Shown: positions 27,505-37,019 of the stretch, piece by piece | Numbering within the stretch: position 1 is the stretch's first letter | Layout of the letters: each line of letters starts with the position of its first letter | Assembly: GCA_905116865.2 (NCBI GenBank) | Contig: CAJHNH020000224.1 | Coordinates: 2,418,910-2,482,909 of the forward strand | Length of the DNA: 64,000 nt | Direction of reading: 5' to 3' | Source of the DNA: Candidula unifasciata | Taxonomy: Eukaryota > Mollusca > Gastropoda > Stylommatophora > Geomitridae | Position numbers and translations under genes: made by a program | The notes under the pieces: model-generated | Database searches by the model: none | The model's input: only the letters and a program-made list of their open reading frames with translations | What the model was told of the DNA's origin: nothing

Positions 27505-28618
27505 ATTCATTCAGTAGCATGTCCCTCGCGGAACCTCGCTGCCATAACAACCCTCCGGAAAACCTTCCTATCATGAGCAAGATGTCCTGCGTCTGATACA
27601 CCCATCTGGAGATCATCTGCCACATCCTGCACCCATCTTCTCCTTGGTCTTCCTCTTCCTCTCTTCCCAGGCATATACCCCTCCATTATTGTTCTCTCTA
27701 GACTTCCATGACGTTTCAAGTGACCAAAATATTTCAGTTTTCTTTGTTTTATTGTCTTTACTAGCCAACCCTCTTCAATATTCAGCTCTTGAAGTATGGA
27801 TGCATTTGTTCTTTTCTTTACCCAAGATATTCTTAGAACCTGTCTGTAACATTTATATTCAAATGCATTTATGCGCTGTTCCGCTTGTTTAGTAAGTGTC
27901 CAGGTCTCACAGGGCGTATGTTTGCAATGGGAAAGATGCATGCTCTTAAAAATCTGACCTTTGTAATTCTATCTGGTACAATTCCAAAAAATTTATTCAG
28001 TTGTTTTAGTCTTTGAAGAGCAATTGATAGTCGCCGTTTAATCTTTTCTTTCATTGTGTCACCATTGTTGGTAACCAGTGACCCAAGATATTCGAAATTT
28101 TTCCACCACTTCCAATCCTTCCTCATTAACATATATTTCCTTCTCCATGGCAGTTTTGTTTGTATGCATTATCTTTGTTTTTGCTGTGTTAAGAAATAAG
28201 TTATGATTTTCACTATTTCTTTGGAGTGAGGTTAATAAGTTTTCTAAACCATTTTGTGATGTTGATAGTAATACTGTATCATCAGCATAACGAATTTCTG
28301 GTATTTCATGACCACCGATGTTTAGGGCATCATATTGGTTCCTTGTTATATCATCTCTTACATTTCTCATTATATTTTTCGGCGTACAGGTTGAACAAAT
28401 ACGGTGACAGCACACATCCCTGACGGACTCCTTGCTTGATGCCAAACCAGTCTGATGTCTCTCCATCTATTCTGACTGCTGCTTGTTGGTCTTGATAGAG
28501 CATTTTAATGAGCTGCACTATATGTGATGGAAAGCCCATATTCCTCATGATTTCCCAAAGCTTCTGATGTTGTACACAGTCAAATGCTTTTGAATAATCC
28601 ACAAAACATGCTGCTACA
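27505..28618 (-). pseudogene. LINE reverse transcriptase, 5'-truncated and frameshifted
   Basis: The largest retroelement piece in the window. On the minus strand, in order: motif A FVDYSKAFDCVQHQKL (about 28605), motif B GVRQGCVLSPYLFNLYAE (about 28430), catalytic YADDTVLL (about 28285), FEYLGSLVTNNGDT, CETWTLTKQAEQRI, LKYFGHLKRHGSLE and RGRGRPRRRWVQDV. It ends EGHATE and stop at about 27507. The frame changes at least three times. The endonuclease and RT fingers are missing; the 5' break coincides with the (AAT)n tract. It is a non-LTR element of the broad RTE/jockey-like type; the clade cannot be fixed by eye. Confidence 0.9.
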
Positions 28619-28620
28619 TG

Positions 28621-28690
<70 letters not shown>
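28621..28690. repeat. (AAT)n microsatellite
   Basis: 23 uninterrupted AAT units directly at the truncated 5' end of the LINE. Confidence 0.95.
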
Positions 28691-28691
<1 letters not shown>

Positions 28692-29019
28692 GGCAGCAGG
28701 GAATATGTTTCCAAATTTTATCTGAACTACTTTTGGTGCGCTGAAAACGAAAAGGATATTTTAAAATGTCAATCAGCTCTCGTTTTAAAGATTAATGCTA
28801 CTTGTCCATTTGACTATAGTTAATTCATTCATACGATACAAGTGAAGTCGGCGACTACCTAGTGTTTTTCTATGTCCAATAAAAAAAGAACTAGAAGTTT
28901 ATACAATCCAACCTATGATACATCAACTTTTACTTTTATTTAAATATCGTATCTCTGATAAAATTGTGCCATAAGTTATTGCATGTATTCTGACTAGAAG
29001 TCGTGGTTAGAAATAATCG
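28691..29019. other. Unassigned sequence
   Basis: AT-rich. Nothing was recognised. Confidence 0.35.
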
Positions 29020-29165
29020 GATTAATCGTATCGCATCTTATTGAAGATAGTTTTAGTTTTAACCCCTCCTATTCTGCTTTTGATTTCTGTTCTACTTCTG
29101 CCATCATCTGTTATTACCTGTTCAAGATAAGATAAACTTGTTACTGGTTCTAATACCTCCCAGCT
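29020..29165 (-). pseudogene. Short LINE RT fragment
   Basis: Minus-strand reading EPVTSLSYLEQVITDDGRSR, then TEIKSRI: the KYLGxxIxxDGRxxxEIxxRI segment downstream of the RT palm. Only about 45 codons remain. Confidence 0.65.
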
Positions 29166-29624
29166 TACAGCAATGTTTAACAATTGTCGCTCTTCTCCTT
29201 CATCGGATGTGTAGTGCCGAAAGGCGAAGATATGACAACATAGCCATGAACCACAACGGAGTGTGATAAATGCCGTTTTGAGGGCAAATGCAGTAGCAGC
29301 AGCAGCAGGAGAAGAAGAGAAAAAAGAAGAAGACGACATAGAACTGGCAACAACTGGAACTGTCCACTGTTTGCTGAATAAAGGGTCAAAATATTTTTGA
29401 GAATTCACCGCCTACTGAGATGTTGATTTTTAACATTTGCTCTTCATAAAGGAGGTGCAATGAAAGAAGATTTTGATGATGATGATGACGACGGTGACGC
29501 ATACAGACACCTGTAGCGAAGCTCTCCAGGATGTAAAGTTTCAAAGTTCATAAATTGCATCACCATCACCATCATCAGGTAGCGGCAAGAGCTGCGGTCT
29601 CCACGCCGCAGTTTGTTTATCAAT
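29166..29624. promoter_or_regulatory. Region upstream of MMACHC
   Basis: Contains an AGCAGCAGCAG/GAAGAAG tract (29293-29333), a GATGATGATGACGACG run (29474) and CACCATCACCATCATC (29561). The last 60 bases before the ATG are the GC-richest (GCTGCGGTCTCCACGCCGC). No TATA box is recognised. The core promoter and 5'UTR probably lie here, but no start site can be placed. Confidence 0.3.
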
Positions 29625-29738
29625 ATGGCAGACTTTGGAATCGGTGCTATGGCAGTCTCCAGTTCCAGATTACAAGAAATAACCACAAAATTAAATTCTC
29701 TGTTTACTCCGCTTGGCATGGAAGTTCACCCTTTTAAG
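29625..29738 (+). CDS. MMACHC: MMACHC exon 1 (coding)
   Basis: ATG at 29625 (context CAATATGGC) and 38 codons ending LGMEVHPFK, which aligns with the CPFGFEVYPF region of vertebrate MMACHC. The donor is AAG/GTGCTT, weak beyond the GT. A second ATG nine codons in (GAMAV) is an alternative start. Confidence 0.88.
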
Positions 29739-32700
29739 GTGCTTCACAGTTTACATGTTCTGATTTTTATTTTGGGCACCGTACGTTTTTAAAACAGTCT
29801 TCTCCTTCTTCACGTTCGTTCATAAAATAAAATCTGGCGGAAAGTTCTGGTTGTTCATCCTCTTCTGGACTGCAGTCCTGTTCCAGAACCAGAGTGTTGC
29901 GTGTGCATCCGTTTTACAGTTCTGACTCATTTGTAAGCGGACTGCTGGTTGCAAATTAAAAACATAATTAAATCACTTGTTACCCCAAAGATCTTGGGTT
30001 CAAATGGGTTTAGTTCCAGCTGTGGATGATTTGGCAGCAGGCCATCTTGAATTGTTTTTGGCAGTGGTATCAAGAGTTGACTCTTCAGAAAGCAGTGACA
30101 AACTACTGAAGGTAAAATTGTCTAGTGAAATCACAAACAGCCCCCAAAAATTGCAGGGGTTGGTTCTGCAGCATTCTGTAAAGGATACACAACTATCTTA
30201 AACAAACACTAGATGGCATAGTGTTCTCCACCTCCAAAGTGGTGATCTGATCATGTATAGAGAGCTAATTAGCAAACAAGATTATCACAGGCAGTGTTTA
30301 GACAGATTTATTACCTGCATGGTGACAGTTATTGATTTTTGCAAATTGAAGCACAGAGTTGATTATGAAGGAAACTGGTTAGTTTAGTGGAAAAATATAC
30401 AAATAAAAAGAACAGCATAGTAGATGAACAAACCAATTCACTTTATCTTCAAGTGGTAAACTTTCTCAGTCCTTGTTAATTTCCGAGGGAGTTAAGAATA
30501 GGCAAAATTAAACTCATGGATATCTTACTGTCAGAGAACCGAATATACAACCCTTTAGGGAACAAATATGTCATCTGAGTTCTTTAGAGTCCATCACTAA
30601 ATATAAGATGTAAAAAAAAAAATAAAAGACATGTGTAACATGTTCACTGGTACACATGAATAATACTGTTACACATAGTGCTTTGTTTGGGACATAAAAA
30701 GTTCAGAATTAGGCATGCAGGCTCATCTTACATTATGCTCTACTGTCCTCACTCCTTGCATACATTATTCCATTTATACATAATTTATCAGGCAATAATT
30801 CACATCATTAACATTTGGCTTAATAACACATGCTGTAATGTACACTAGTTATACTTGCATTTCAAAACAGTAATAATACTACTTATAGTAAGTGTAATAA
30901 ATGTAGGTCTGTTTTCCGAAAACAGGTGTGTTTCTTTCGGTTCTGTTTTCTCAAAACAAGTATGTTACTCTGATTCTGTTCAGTACCTGTTATGTGGTTA
31001 ATTCAGTTTTGAAAACTTGTGTGTTGTTTCTTAGTCTTATCATGAATCTGTTGGACACTTGAATGTGCCCACCATATTTATCAGTTTGTTCTTTTTGTTT
31101 TTTTTAAACTTATGTTTTTATTTTGTTAAATGTTTCCTTTTAAAAATTATGTGCATGGGTGACCGTTGTTTTGAGAGTTCCTCTATTGTTTGGGACCATT
31201 TCTATTTTAAATTTGTGAGAATTTTAACAGATCTTGTTGCTTTAAAAAAAAAAAATGGCATTTATGTGTAGGTTTTATGTTTGTTAACTCTTTCAACAAC
31301 GCATCCCATGAATGACTGAATTTGCTCATATTCTCCAGTTAACTTATTTTGCACACACGCATGCGCTACACACTCACACACACACATATATTGTACACTT
31401 TATGTTTATTTGGTGCATACTAAAACTCCTAACCACTCATTTATTTCCCACAAGAGATGTATTTTTGGGCCCTGTGGATATACTATATACTGTTAAAAAT
31501 AATTTTGGCTCTACTGGCAAATTCAGACGAAGAATAAACAGCCTTGGACGACTTAGTCAGAGTTCTCTCCCGTGGCTGCACTCCAAACAGTGATCGGAAA
31601 ACAAACGAAACAAATGACACACTTAGCTATCATCCTGCGGTTGCGTGTAGGGCTGCGTACGGTTGCGTGAGGCATCGTGGCATCATCATATGGTTGCGTG
31701 CAGGGTTGCGTACGGTTGCGTGAGGCATTGTGAATGGTTGTGTAGTCATCATCATGCGGTTGTTGGATTAGAGTTAGGGGTAGGGGTAGGGGTAGGGTTA
31801 GGGTTAGATGTGAAAATTTTGACGTAGGATTTCGAAATACTGGCCGACGATCTGATGTTTGTGGGAGTGGCGCCACTGAAACTCTGCCAAATATGACGCC
31901 AATAGCGTGCGGCTGGTGCTCCCAATCGTTGGCGAAGTGTGCGTTTGACCAGCATCCAGAGGCCCTCGATTGTTTGTGTGTGTATGGGACTGTGCGCGAT
32001 TATAGGGAACTGCGGCGTCAAAATTGTCAAATCTAACGCTAAACCTAACCCTACTGCTAACCCTAATCCTAATCCTACTCCCTAACCCTAACCCCTACCC
32101 CTAACCACGCTAATTTATCGATCATTAACGCATACAAATCGGCAAAAACCAACAAACAAAACACACCCAAAAAAAACCAGATTTGTCCTGAAACGTCGAA
32201 AGAAACCCAGATCTGGGGGAAACAACCAAGCATTGGCAGCCCTGATGTCGACGTGACTGTCTTCTTTGTTTCGTTGTGGCTTTTCCGATCACTGTTTGGA
32301 GTGCGGCCACGGGAGAGAACTCTGACTAAGTCGTCCAAGGCTGTTTATTCTTCGTCCGGATTTGCCAGTAGAGCCATAATTTTTTTTTTGACAACTGACT
32401 CACTGAGGTGTCGACTTGACCTTCTAGGGTGCAAAGAGTTAAGAATGACTTTCATTATACACAAATCCATAAGTGCAGTCGTCCCTTCCAGTAGATAATG
32501 CAGTGAAGAAATCAGAACATTATACAAACTTTTTTTATTACTTGCGAGGATCCATGGTCATTCATAGCAAACCAGAAAACGAATTTTAGTAACTATGAAA
32601 ATACAATTAATAAAGAAGGGCTAAAAGCGTGACCAGAAGGGATACAATCAGGATTTAAGTCCTGAAAGAAAAAGTTGGCACAGAACTAATTCTTAATTAC

Positions 32701-35700
32701 ATTCAAAGGCAGCACAAAATAAAATGGTTTGCCCACAGAGAGAGTACCTTGCTGCACCATACCATACAAGGCATATACCAAAAAGGAAATGGACAAAGAG
32801 CATTCACCAAAAGACAAGAGAGGCCTGGAGAAAGGGGTAGATCAAGAACAAAATGGAAAAGTAACATCAGAGAAATTTTACAACTGCACGGCATGTCCCA
32901 AGCTCATACAGTAAGAGTAGTAAGAGCCAGAACCTTATGTTTCTGTGGAAACCCAAAGTGGTGCAGAGGAAGTGAAGAAGACCTTGGCTCTGAGGTTAAT
33001 CCAGACTAAAATGGGATTCAGGTAATGACTTGGGAAATAAAGGTGGCCGGCATGATGCTGACCACGTCACCCATCGAGTGCCAGCTGGTACATAAAATAA
33101 AGGTCTAGCAAATGTGCTTGATGCACCAAAGGCATGAAAAGGAACCTTTACATTAGTAAAGTAAAGGACCCCTTTTTCACACTTTCATTCAGGCATATAG
33201 GGCTAGACCTATATTTTGTACACCAGTTGGCACTTGGTGGGTGATGTGGCCAGCATCACACTAGCCACCTTTACTTTCAAGGGCTGCACCTGGTACCCAC
33301 TGAAGGCTAGGTCAACCTGGGAGCCAAGAACATTTTTGAAAAAGTCTGGCTTCATCAGGACCTGAACCCACGATCTTAAAATCTACAGGAGAGCATCTAG
33401 CTGCTGCACCAAGGAGACTCCCCGATCTTTAGATTATTTTAATTGAATATGCCACTATTTTCTGCAGATAAGATGGTACAATGAGCATGTCTCGACTGCA
33501 TACCAGTTTGACCTGCATCCAGACACCCGGGCATATGTAGTCATCAGCACGCCAGACATGTTTGAAAAGGCACTTCTGCCCTTCATTTGTTCAAATGATC
33601 ACATTGGCTCCATGGATGTACTTGACAGATGCATGCAGTTTTATTTCGGCCTTGTCAAGAAGGTACCCACATTTCTATTAGTCTGTATTGTTACATATCT
33701 ATTTCACTGTTAGAAGCTACAGTAGCTTGAATACTAACATGCTGGCTCAGTGATCTGAGGTAGAATCTTTACCAAGATTAATTTTAAAAGTTAATCTGAG
33801 CCTTAAGATCCAGAAGTGAACTGATTGCCCACATCAGAAGATAATCTACCTTCTTTGGTCATGTCATGACCAGCTTCTGAGTTGAGTGCATGGTGTGACA
33901 CTGTGAGCTAAGTGTGTTTTTCGTTGGCACAGGAGCGAAGCAACTATGGGGTGACCCGTTTGCTAAGAAGCGGAAACTTGGATTACCAGATTACCAGATG
34001 TCATGATAAGTAGAAAACTGGAGTACATTATGATGTGGGGAGAAAAGAGGCAGAAGGAGGATGAGTGAGAAAGAACACATAGAAGACAACTTTCTTATAT
34101 TATTGATATTTAAGCAGGTGAACAGGTAGCTCTTTCAGGAAATTGCTTGAAGTGTGCACATTTTACATTTGATCATCGTCTTCATCAAGTGCTGTGTCAA
34201 CGGGCGTGGGTGATCAAACCTCTCCACAACCTGCGATCTCCAACAACAGGCGTCCATGTATGTACCTACACCCTCCTTCTATGCCAGGACAAAAGTCTGT
34301 CAAGATTATTCTTATGTTGTCTTCCTCTATCCAGAGATTAGCAGGGCAGAATTGTAGATGGGCCTGCATGACCAGTTCTTAAACTCTTTGAAAATAAAGT
34401 TTGTTTGTTCGTTTGTAAATCCCTTTGTTACAACAGGTTCTTCTCATGACGTGGCCAAATATTGACTGCTGTCTTTCTATTGTTTGTGATAAAATATTCA
34501 GGTCTGCACCTCTTCAAAAATGTCTTTAGATATTTAAAAAAAATGTGTTCTTCCTCAGGAATTCCCTGATGAAGATGTTGAAATTATTCACGATTTTGAG
34601 ATGACCCCAATGAGGCGGGCAAAAGTGCTTGTTCAGCCAGCATGTCATGTGGCTGGTGCGGCGTATTACTACACACGGAAGGACTTGAACTCAGATCCTT
34701 TTGAAGATAAGGTAACCTCATTTTTTTTCTTCTGACATAAATATGAAATACACAAATAGTACAGTTTTGATTCTTTATCTGGTCTTTCATTACCTCACTG
34801 AAATGTTTTTGGGGAAAATAGTCTAAGCTGAGTCTAAAGATATGCATAAATTAAGCTTCGAGCTGGTTGGCCCTCTTACTTCTAAACTGTTTAAAAAAAA
34901 AAAAATTATGTTTAGGCAATTTATATTAGTCTTCTTCTTCTTCTTTCGTTCGCCTGAAATAAGTTGTCTATGTCAGCAGTTTTGTCTCTTGTATAAATTT
35001 CACTGTCGTTAGTTCATTCAGTGGTCTGTAGAGTTTGCTGATTGTCCAAATCAGAAGATAATTTACCTTCCACCGTTCCACAACGTTCCACTGTTGTTCT
35101 TTCTGGCCAAAAGGTTTGCCTTAATGTGTCAAATTCGGTGCAGTCCTGGAGTACATGCTCTGCTGTCTAGGGCATCTTTCCACAGGTGCACATGGCTGAT
35201 CCGTCTATCTTGAATTTTGTGTACATGTGGTTACGTAATCGGTTGTGCCCTGTTCTGAGGCGCAGGATAGTGACTTGTTCTGGTCTGTCCATAATAAAAT
35301 AGTCATCTTGTCCTGGGGCTGGTGGTTTCCTGATCGTTTTTTCTTATATTAGTTATATTAGTTTGCCAATGCTCTTTGAACAGTATGACTCTCCTAGCTT
35401 GTTAGAATCGGTGCAAAGCAGTTTGTTTCTAAATTGCCTGCAGCTTACTTTGAGTTCCAGCAGGCTGAAATTCTGAAACTGCATATTTTTGGTGCTACTG
35501 TAATCTCTTCTCTTCTTCTTTGCATTCACTGGCTGTAAACTCTTGTGGAAAATTCTGGTTGTCCATCCACTTCTAGGCTTTGGTCCTGTTCCAGAACTTT
35601 AGTTTTGTATGCACATCCATTGTATAGATCTGGCTTATTTGTATACAGACTGTTGGTTCCTCATTTCCTAGGTAAATGCACTCTGACTTTGAAGGAACAC

Positions 35701-36616
35701 CCCTGAACCCACAGGAGGTGCAACTGTAATAAGCAGGAGAATTTAATCGCACCCTAACTCAAAGCAAACATAATCAAGTAAGAAGTCTGCAAAAATTGTC
35801 CCATAGCATAACTCTGATGTGAAATGATTTCTTAGCTAAACATTAATTCTAGTAGGGGCTGCTTGGTCTCGAGGCATGATGTCCGCCTTGAATGCTAGAG
35901 GTTTCGGATTCAATCCGCGGTAAGGGTTGGGATTTTTTAACGTGGACTTAGAATTCAAGTAATTCATCCTGGTCTCTGGGTAGTGAGATCGAACGCCGTT
36001 GTGCACATAAAAAAATCCCTTGGCAGTTGGAAATAAAAAAGAGTAGCCTAACGGCACTGCCTGGGCACAATTTGAAGTTTAAAAATTACGTAAAGTATTT
36101 CTGGATTTTCGCCGGTGCTACAGAGCCTGCGCACCATGCTGAACTTCTTCGGACTCAGACTTAGAAGGACAACTGAGCACTTATGAGTTACCACCCGTGT
36201 GCCATGATGTTAATCCTTAGTTCAGACCTCAAACCTCAGACATTAATTCTAGGATCTCTGTTTTTTTTCAGAACATCTTTGGTGTTTGTATTCATCCAAA
36301 ATATGGAGGCTGGTTTGCCATTAGAGGGATCATCATTTTCAAATCAGTTTTGTGCCCTAATCTCCAACAGACCGAGCCTGTTGACTGTGTGCCCCAGCAA
36401 GAAGACAGGGTCAAGTTGCTGGATCTGTTCACAAATCACTGGAAGGACTGGAGATATCGGGACATTATCCCTGTGAAGAAGAGGTACTCGGAAGATCAGA
36501 AAAGATATTTTGCTACTCCACCTAAAGACCGCACATCACTGATTTTAGAGCTGCGAAGAAAATACTACCATCAGTTTTCAGACTCGAACTCAGACAGTGG
36601 TCAGAGGACTAGATAG
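29625..36616 (+). CDS. MMACHC: MMACHC, cobalamin-processing protein (4 coding exons)
   Basis: Exons 29625-29738, 33468-33662, 34559-34711 and 36272-36616 join with all introns in phase 0 to give 268 residues (human protein: 282). MMACHC is the cytosolic flavin- and glutathione-dependent enzyme that removes the upper axial ligand from cyano- and alkylcobalamins and hands the vitamin to MMADHC for methionine synthase and methylmalonyl-CoA mutase. Family hallmarks: LGMEVHPFK then RWYNEHV near the N terminus, FDLHPDTRAYVVISTPDMF, the cobalamin-site segment HVAGAAYYYTRKDL (about 132-145), IHPKYGGWFAIRG (about 160-172), and DWRYRDIIPVKKRYSEDQK. All conserved segments are intact, so the gene should be functional. 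Introns are heavily loaded with transposons. Confidence 0.95.
29790..29965 (-). mobile_element. SINE family E, reverse 3' part
   Basis: Starts TCTTCTCCTTCTTCACG (complement of the GAAGAAG tail), then GGCGGAAAGTTCTGGTTG, CTGCAGTCCTGTTCCAG and TTTGTAAGCGGACTGCTGG. Confidence 0.8.
29966..30205 (+). mobile_element. SINE family B copy
   Basis: The box-B region is altered (GGGTTTAGTTCCAGCTG). The body GATTTGGCAGCAGGCCATC and tail GGTTCTGCAGCATTCTGTAA are well kept. It abuts the reverse E copy on its left. Confidence 0.85.
31499..32383. mobile_element. Merlin-type DNA transposon, 869 bp, non-autonomous
   Basis: Element 31507-32375. TSD ATAATTTT at 31499-31506 and 32376-32383 is perfect. TIRs of about 107 bp begin GGCTCTACTGGCAAAT and remain nearly identical to GATCGGAAAA. 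Inside are a 65-bp tandem pair (31627-31755), GGGTAG/GGGTTAG repeats (31775-31806), a transposase remnant, and CCTAACCC repeats (32043-32105) inverted relative to the first set. An 8-9 bp TSD, GG termini and an IS1016-like transposase define the Merlin superfamily. Confidence 0.85.
31852..32030 (-). pseudogene. Merlin (IS1016/ISXO2-like) transposase C-terminal fragment
   Basis: Minus-strand frame: LTPQFPIIAHSPIHTQTIEG, LWMLVKRTLRQRLG, then YWRHIWQSFSGA. HTQTIEGLWxxxKRxLR is the segment carrying the last acidic residue of the DDE-type catalytic triad in ISXO2/IS1016 transposases. The first two catalytic Asp residues are missing, so it cannot be active. Confidence 0.75.
32625..32974 (+). mobile_element. 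LINE family L3, C-terminal stub
   Basis: Contains the equivalent of QIKWFAHLERMP, then IQGIYQKGNGQRAFTKRQ, RGRSRTKWKSNIREILQLHG. A frame change lies near 32750. It runs directly into SINE C. Confidence 0.75.
32975..33425. repeat. Two SINE C copies in inverted orientation
   Basis: Copy 1 (plus, 32975-33160) has AAAGGTGGCCGGCATGATGC and ACGTCACCCATCGAGTGCC. Copy 2 (minus, 33165-33425) has GCACTTGGTGGGTGATGTGG, CCACCTTTACTTTCAAGG and the box-B complement GGACCTGAACCCACGATC. The arms pair over about 150 bases with a spacer near 33140-33180. The pair ends 42 bases before MMACHC exon 2. Confidence 0.8.
33468..33662 (+). CDS. MMACHC: MMACHC exon 2
   Basis: Acceptor TATTTTCTGCAG, donor AAG/GTACCC. 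65 codons: IRWYNEHVSTAYQF, then FDLHPDTRAYVVISTPDMF, ending FGLVKK. In-phase with both neighbours and collinear with the family's N-terminal domain. Confidence 0.95.
33663..34558 (+). other. MMACHC intron 2
   Basis: Contains one reverse L1 LINE stub (34155-34410). The rest is unassigned. The pyrimidine tract TGTGTTCTTCCTCAG leads into exon 3. Confidence 0.8.
34155..34410 (-). mobile_element. LINE family L1, reverse stub
   Basis: ATCATCGTCTTCATCAAGTG is the complement of the (GATGAT) tail and CACTTGATG end. It continues CGTGGGTGATCAAACCTCTC and ACCCTCCTTCTATGCC to CTATCCAGAG, a diverged copy of the 54028-54445 element. Confidence 0.7.
34559..34711 (+). CDS. MMACHC: MMACHC exon 3
   Basis: Acceptor TTCTTCCTCAG, donor AAG/GTAACC. 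51 codons: EFPDEDVEIIHDFEMTPMRR, then CHVAGAAYYYTRKDLNSDPF. The HVAGAAYYY block lines the cobalamin pocket in the family's crystal structures (established knowledge). Confidence 0.95.
34915..35335 (-). mobile_element. LINE family L4, C-terminal fragment
   Basis: Minus-strand reading, with stops, includes DQNKSLSCASEQGTT, VERCPRQQSMYSRTAPN and LYRPLNELTTVKFIQETKLLT, then the ending CAACTTATTTCAGGCGAACG and GAAGAAGAAG. It corresponds to the plus copy at 56268 (CTCGKVPQAAEHVLQDC, LYGPLNELPTTVKFI). Confidence 0.75.
35505..35710 (-). mobile_element. SINE family E, reverse copy
   Basis: CTCTTCTTCTTTGCATTCAC, AAATTCTGGTTGTCCATCC, TTTGGTCCTGTTCCAGAAC, and TAGGTAAATGCACTCTGAC near the 5' break. Confidence 0.8.
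35840..36252 (+). mobile_element. SINE family A with perfect 13-bp TSD, next to exon 4
   Basis: Element 35853-36239, TSD ACATTAATTCTAG at 35840-35852 and 36240-36252. Box A CTTGGTCTCGAGGCATGATG, box B GGTTTCGGATTCAATCC. After the right TSD only 19 host bases (GATCTCTGTTTTTTTTCAG) remain before exon 4. Confidence 0.92.
36272..36616 (+). CDS. MMACHC: MMACHC exon 4 and stop
   Basis: 114 codons plus TAG at 36614-36616. Begins NIFGVCIHPKYGGWFAIRG and contains VDCVPQQEDRVKLLDLFTNH, WKDWRYRDIIPVKKRYSEDQ, ending SDSNSDSGQRTR. The Ser/Asp-rich tail is short compared with the proline-rich mammalian tail. Confidence 0.96.
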   Translation, partial: NIFGVCIHPKYGGWFAIRGIIIFKSVLCPNLQQTEPVDCVPQQEDRVKLLDLFTNHWKDWRYRDIIPVKKRYSEDQKRYFATPPKDRTSLILELRRKYYHQFSDSNSDSGQRTR

Positions 36617-37019
36617 ATCTTAGGATATTACACTGATAGAGGAGAAGCATTAGCTCTTAGAGTAATGAACAAATTGTGACATAATTCGTAATGACACAGA
36701 TATTAAACTGAAAATTACTAGACTTCATTAGAAACCACAAGAGAAATGGTTTAACTTTGCTATCAACAGACAGTATACTACAGCGAGCGCTGATGTATAG
36801 ACCAGGGAGGGACTGATAAAGAGGTTGTTGTTGCAAATGATGGACAGAGAGTTCCTAGGAATCCCTCTATAATAATTTCCAATATCCAGTAGGAGAGAGA
36901 AAGAGAAGAAGAAAAAAAGACAAAATATCTTTTGGTTGTAGTCGATTTTCTCCTCAGTTGTAAAACATGCACTGAGTATTCAGTAACAATTAAGATCTGT
37001 GATATTTGTTTTGGAATTG
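36617..37019 (+). other. MMACHC 3' flank / 3'UTR
   Basis: AT-rich, starting after TAG. No canonical AATAAA is seen in the first 300 bases; ATTAAA at 36702 is a possible poly(A) signal. A purine tract (36888-36925) follows. Confidence 0.4.

Larger units (their letters stand above)
31284..32442. mobile_element. TTAA-flanked element hosting a nested Merlin transposon
   Basis: TTAA at 31284-31287 is followed by CTCTTTCAACAACGCATCCC. The other end, read inward from 32438, is CTCTTTGCACCC, followed outside by TTAA at 32439-32442. Without the nested element it is about 265 bp. TTAA duplication is the target habit of piggyBac-type elements. Its ends resemble those at 48402 and 61092. Confidence 0.55.
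29739..33467 (+). other. MMACHC intron 1
   Basis: 3.7 kb. It holds, in order, SINE E (reverse), SINE B, the TTAA/Merlin nested pair, an L3 LINE stub and a head-on pair of SINE C. The parts 30206-31283 and 32443-32624 are AT-rich with no recognised element; a small CTGTTTTC..GAAAACAG hairpin lies at about 30911. Confidence 0.85.
34712..36271 (+). other. MMACHC intron 3
   Basis: Holds an L4 LINE stub, a reverse SINE E and a SINE A that ends next to the exon 4 acceptor. The remaining ~500 bases are unassigned. Confidence 0.85.

Noticed and set aside
31760..32105. Interstitial telomere or chromosome fusion site
   Set aside because: The GGGTTAG-like repeats are few, degenerate and lie symmetrically inside a transposon with TIRs and a TSD.
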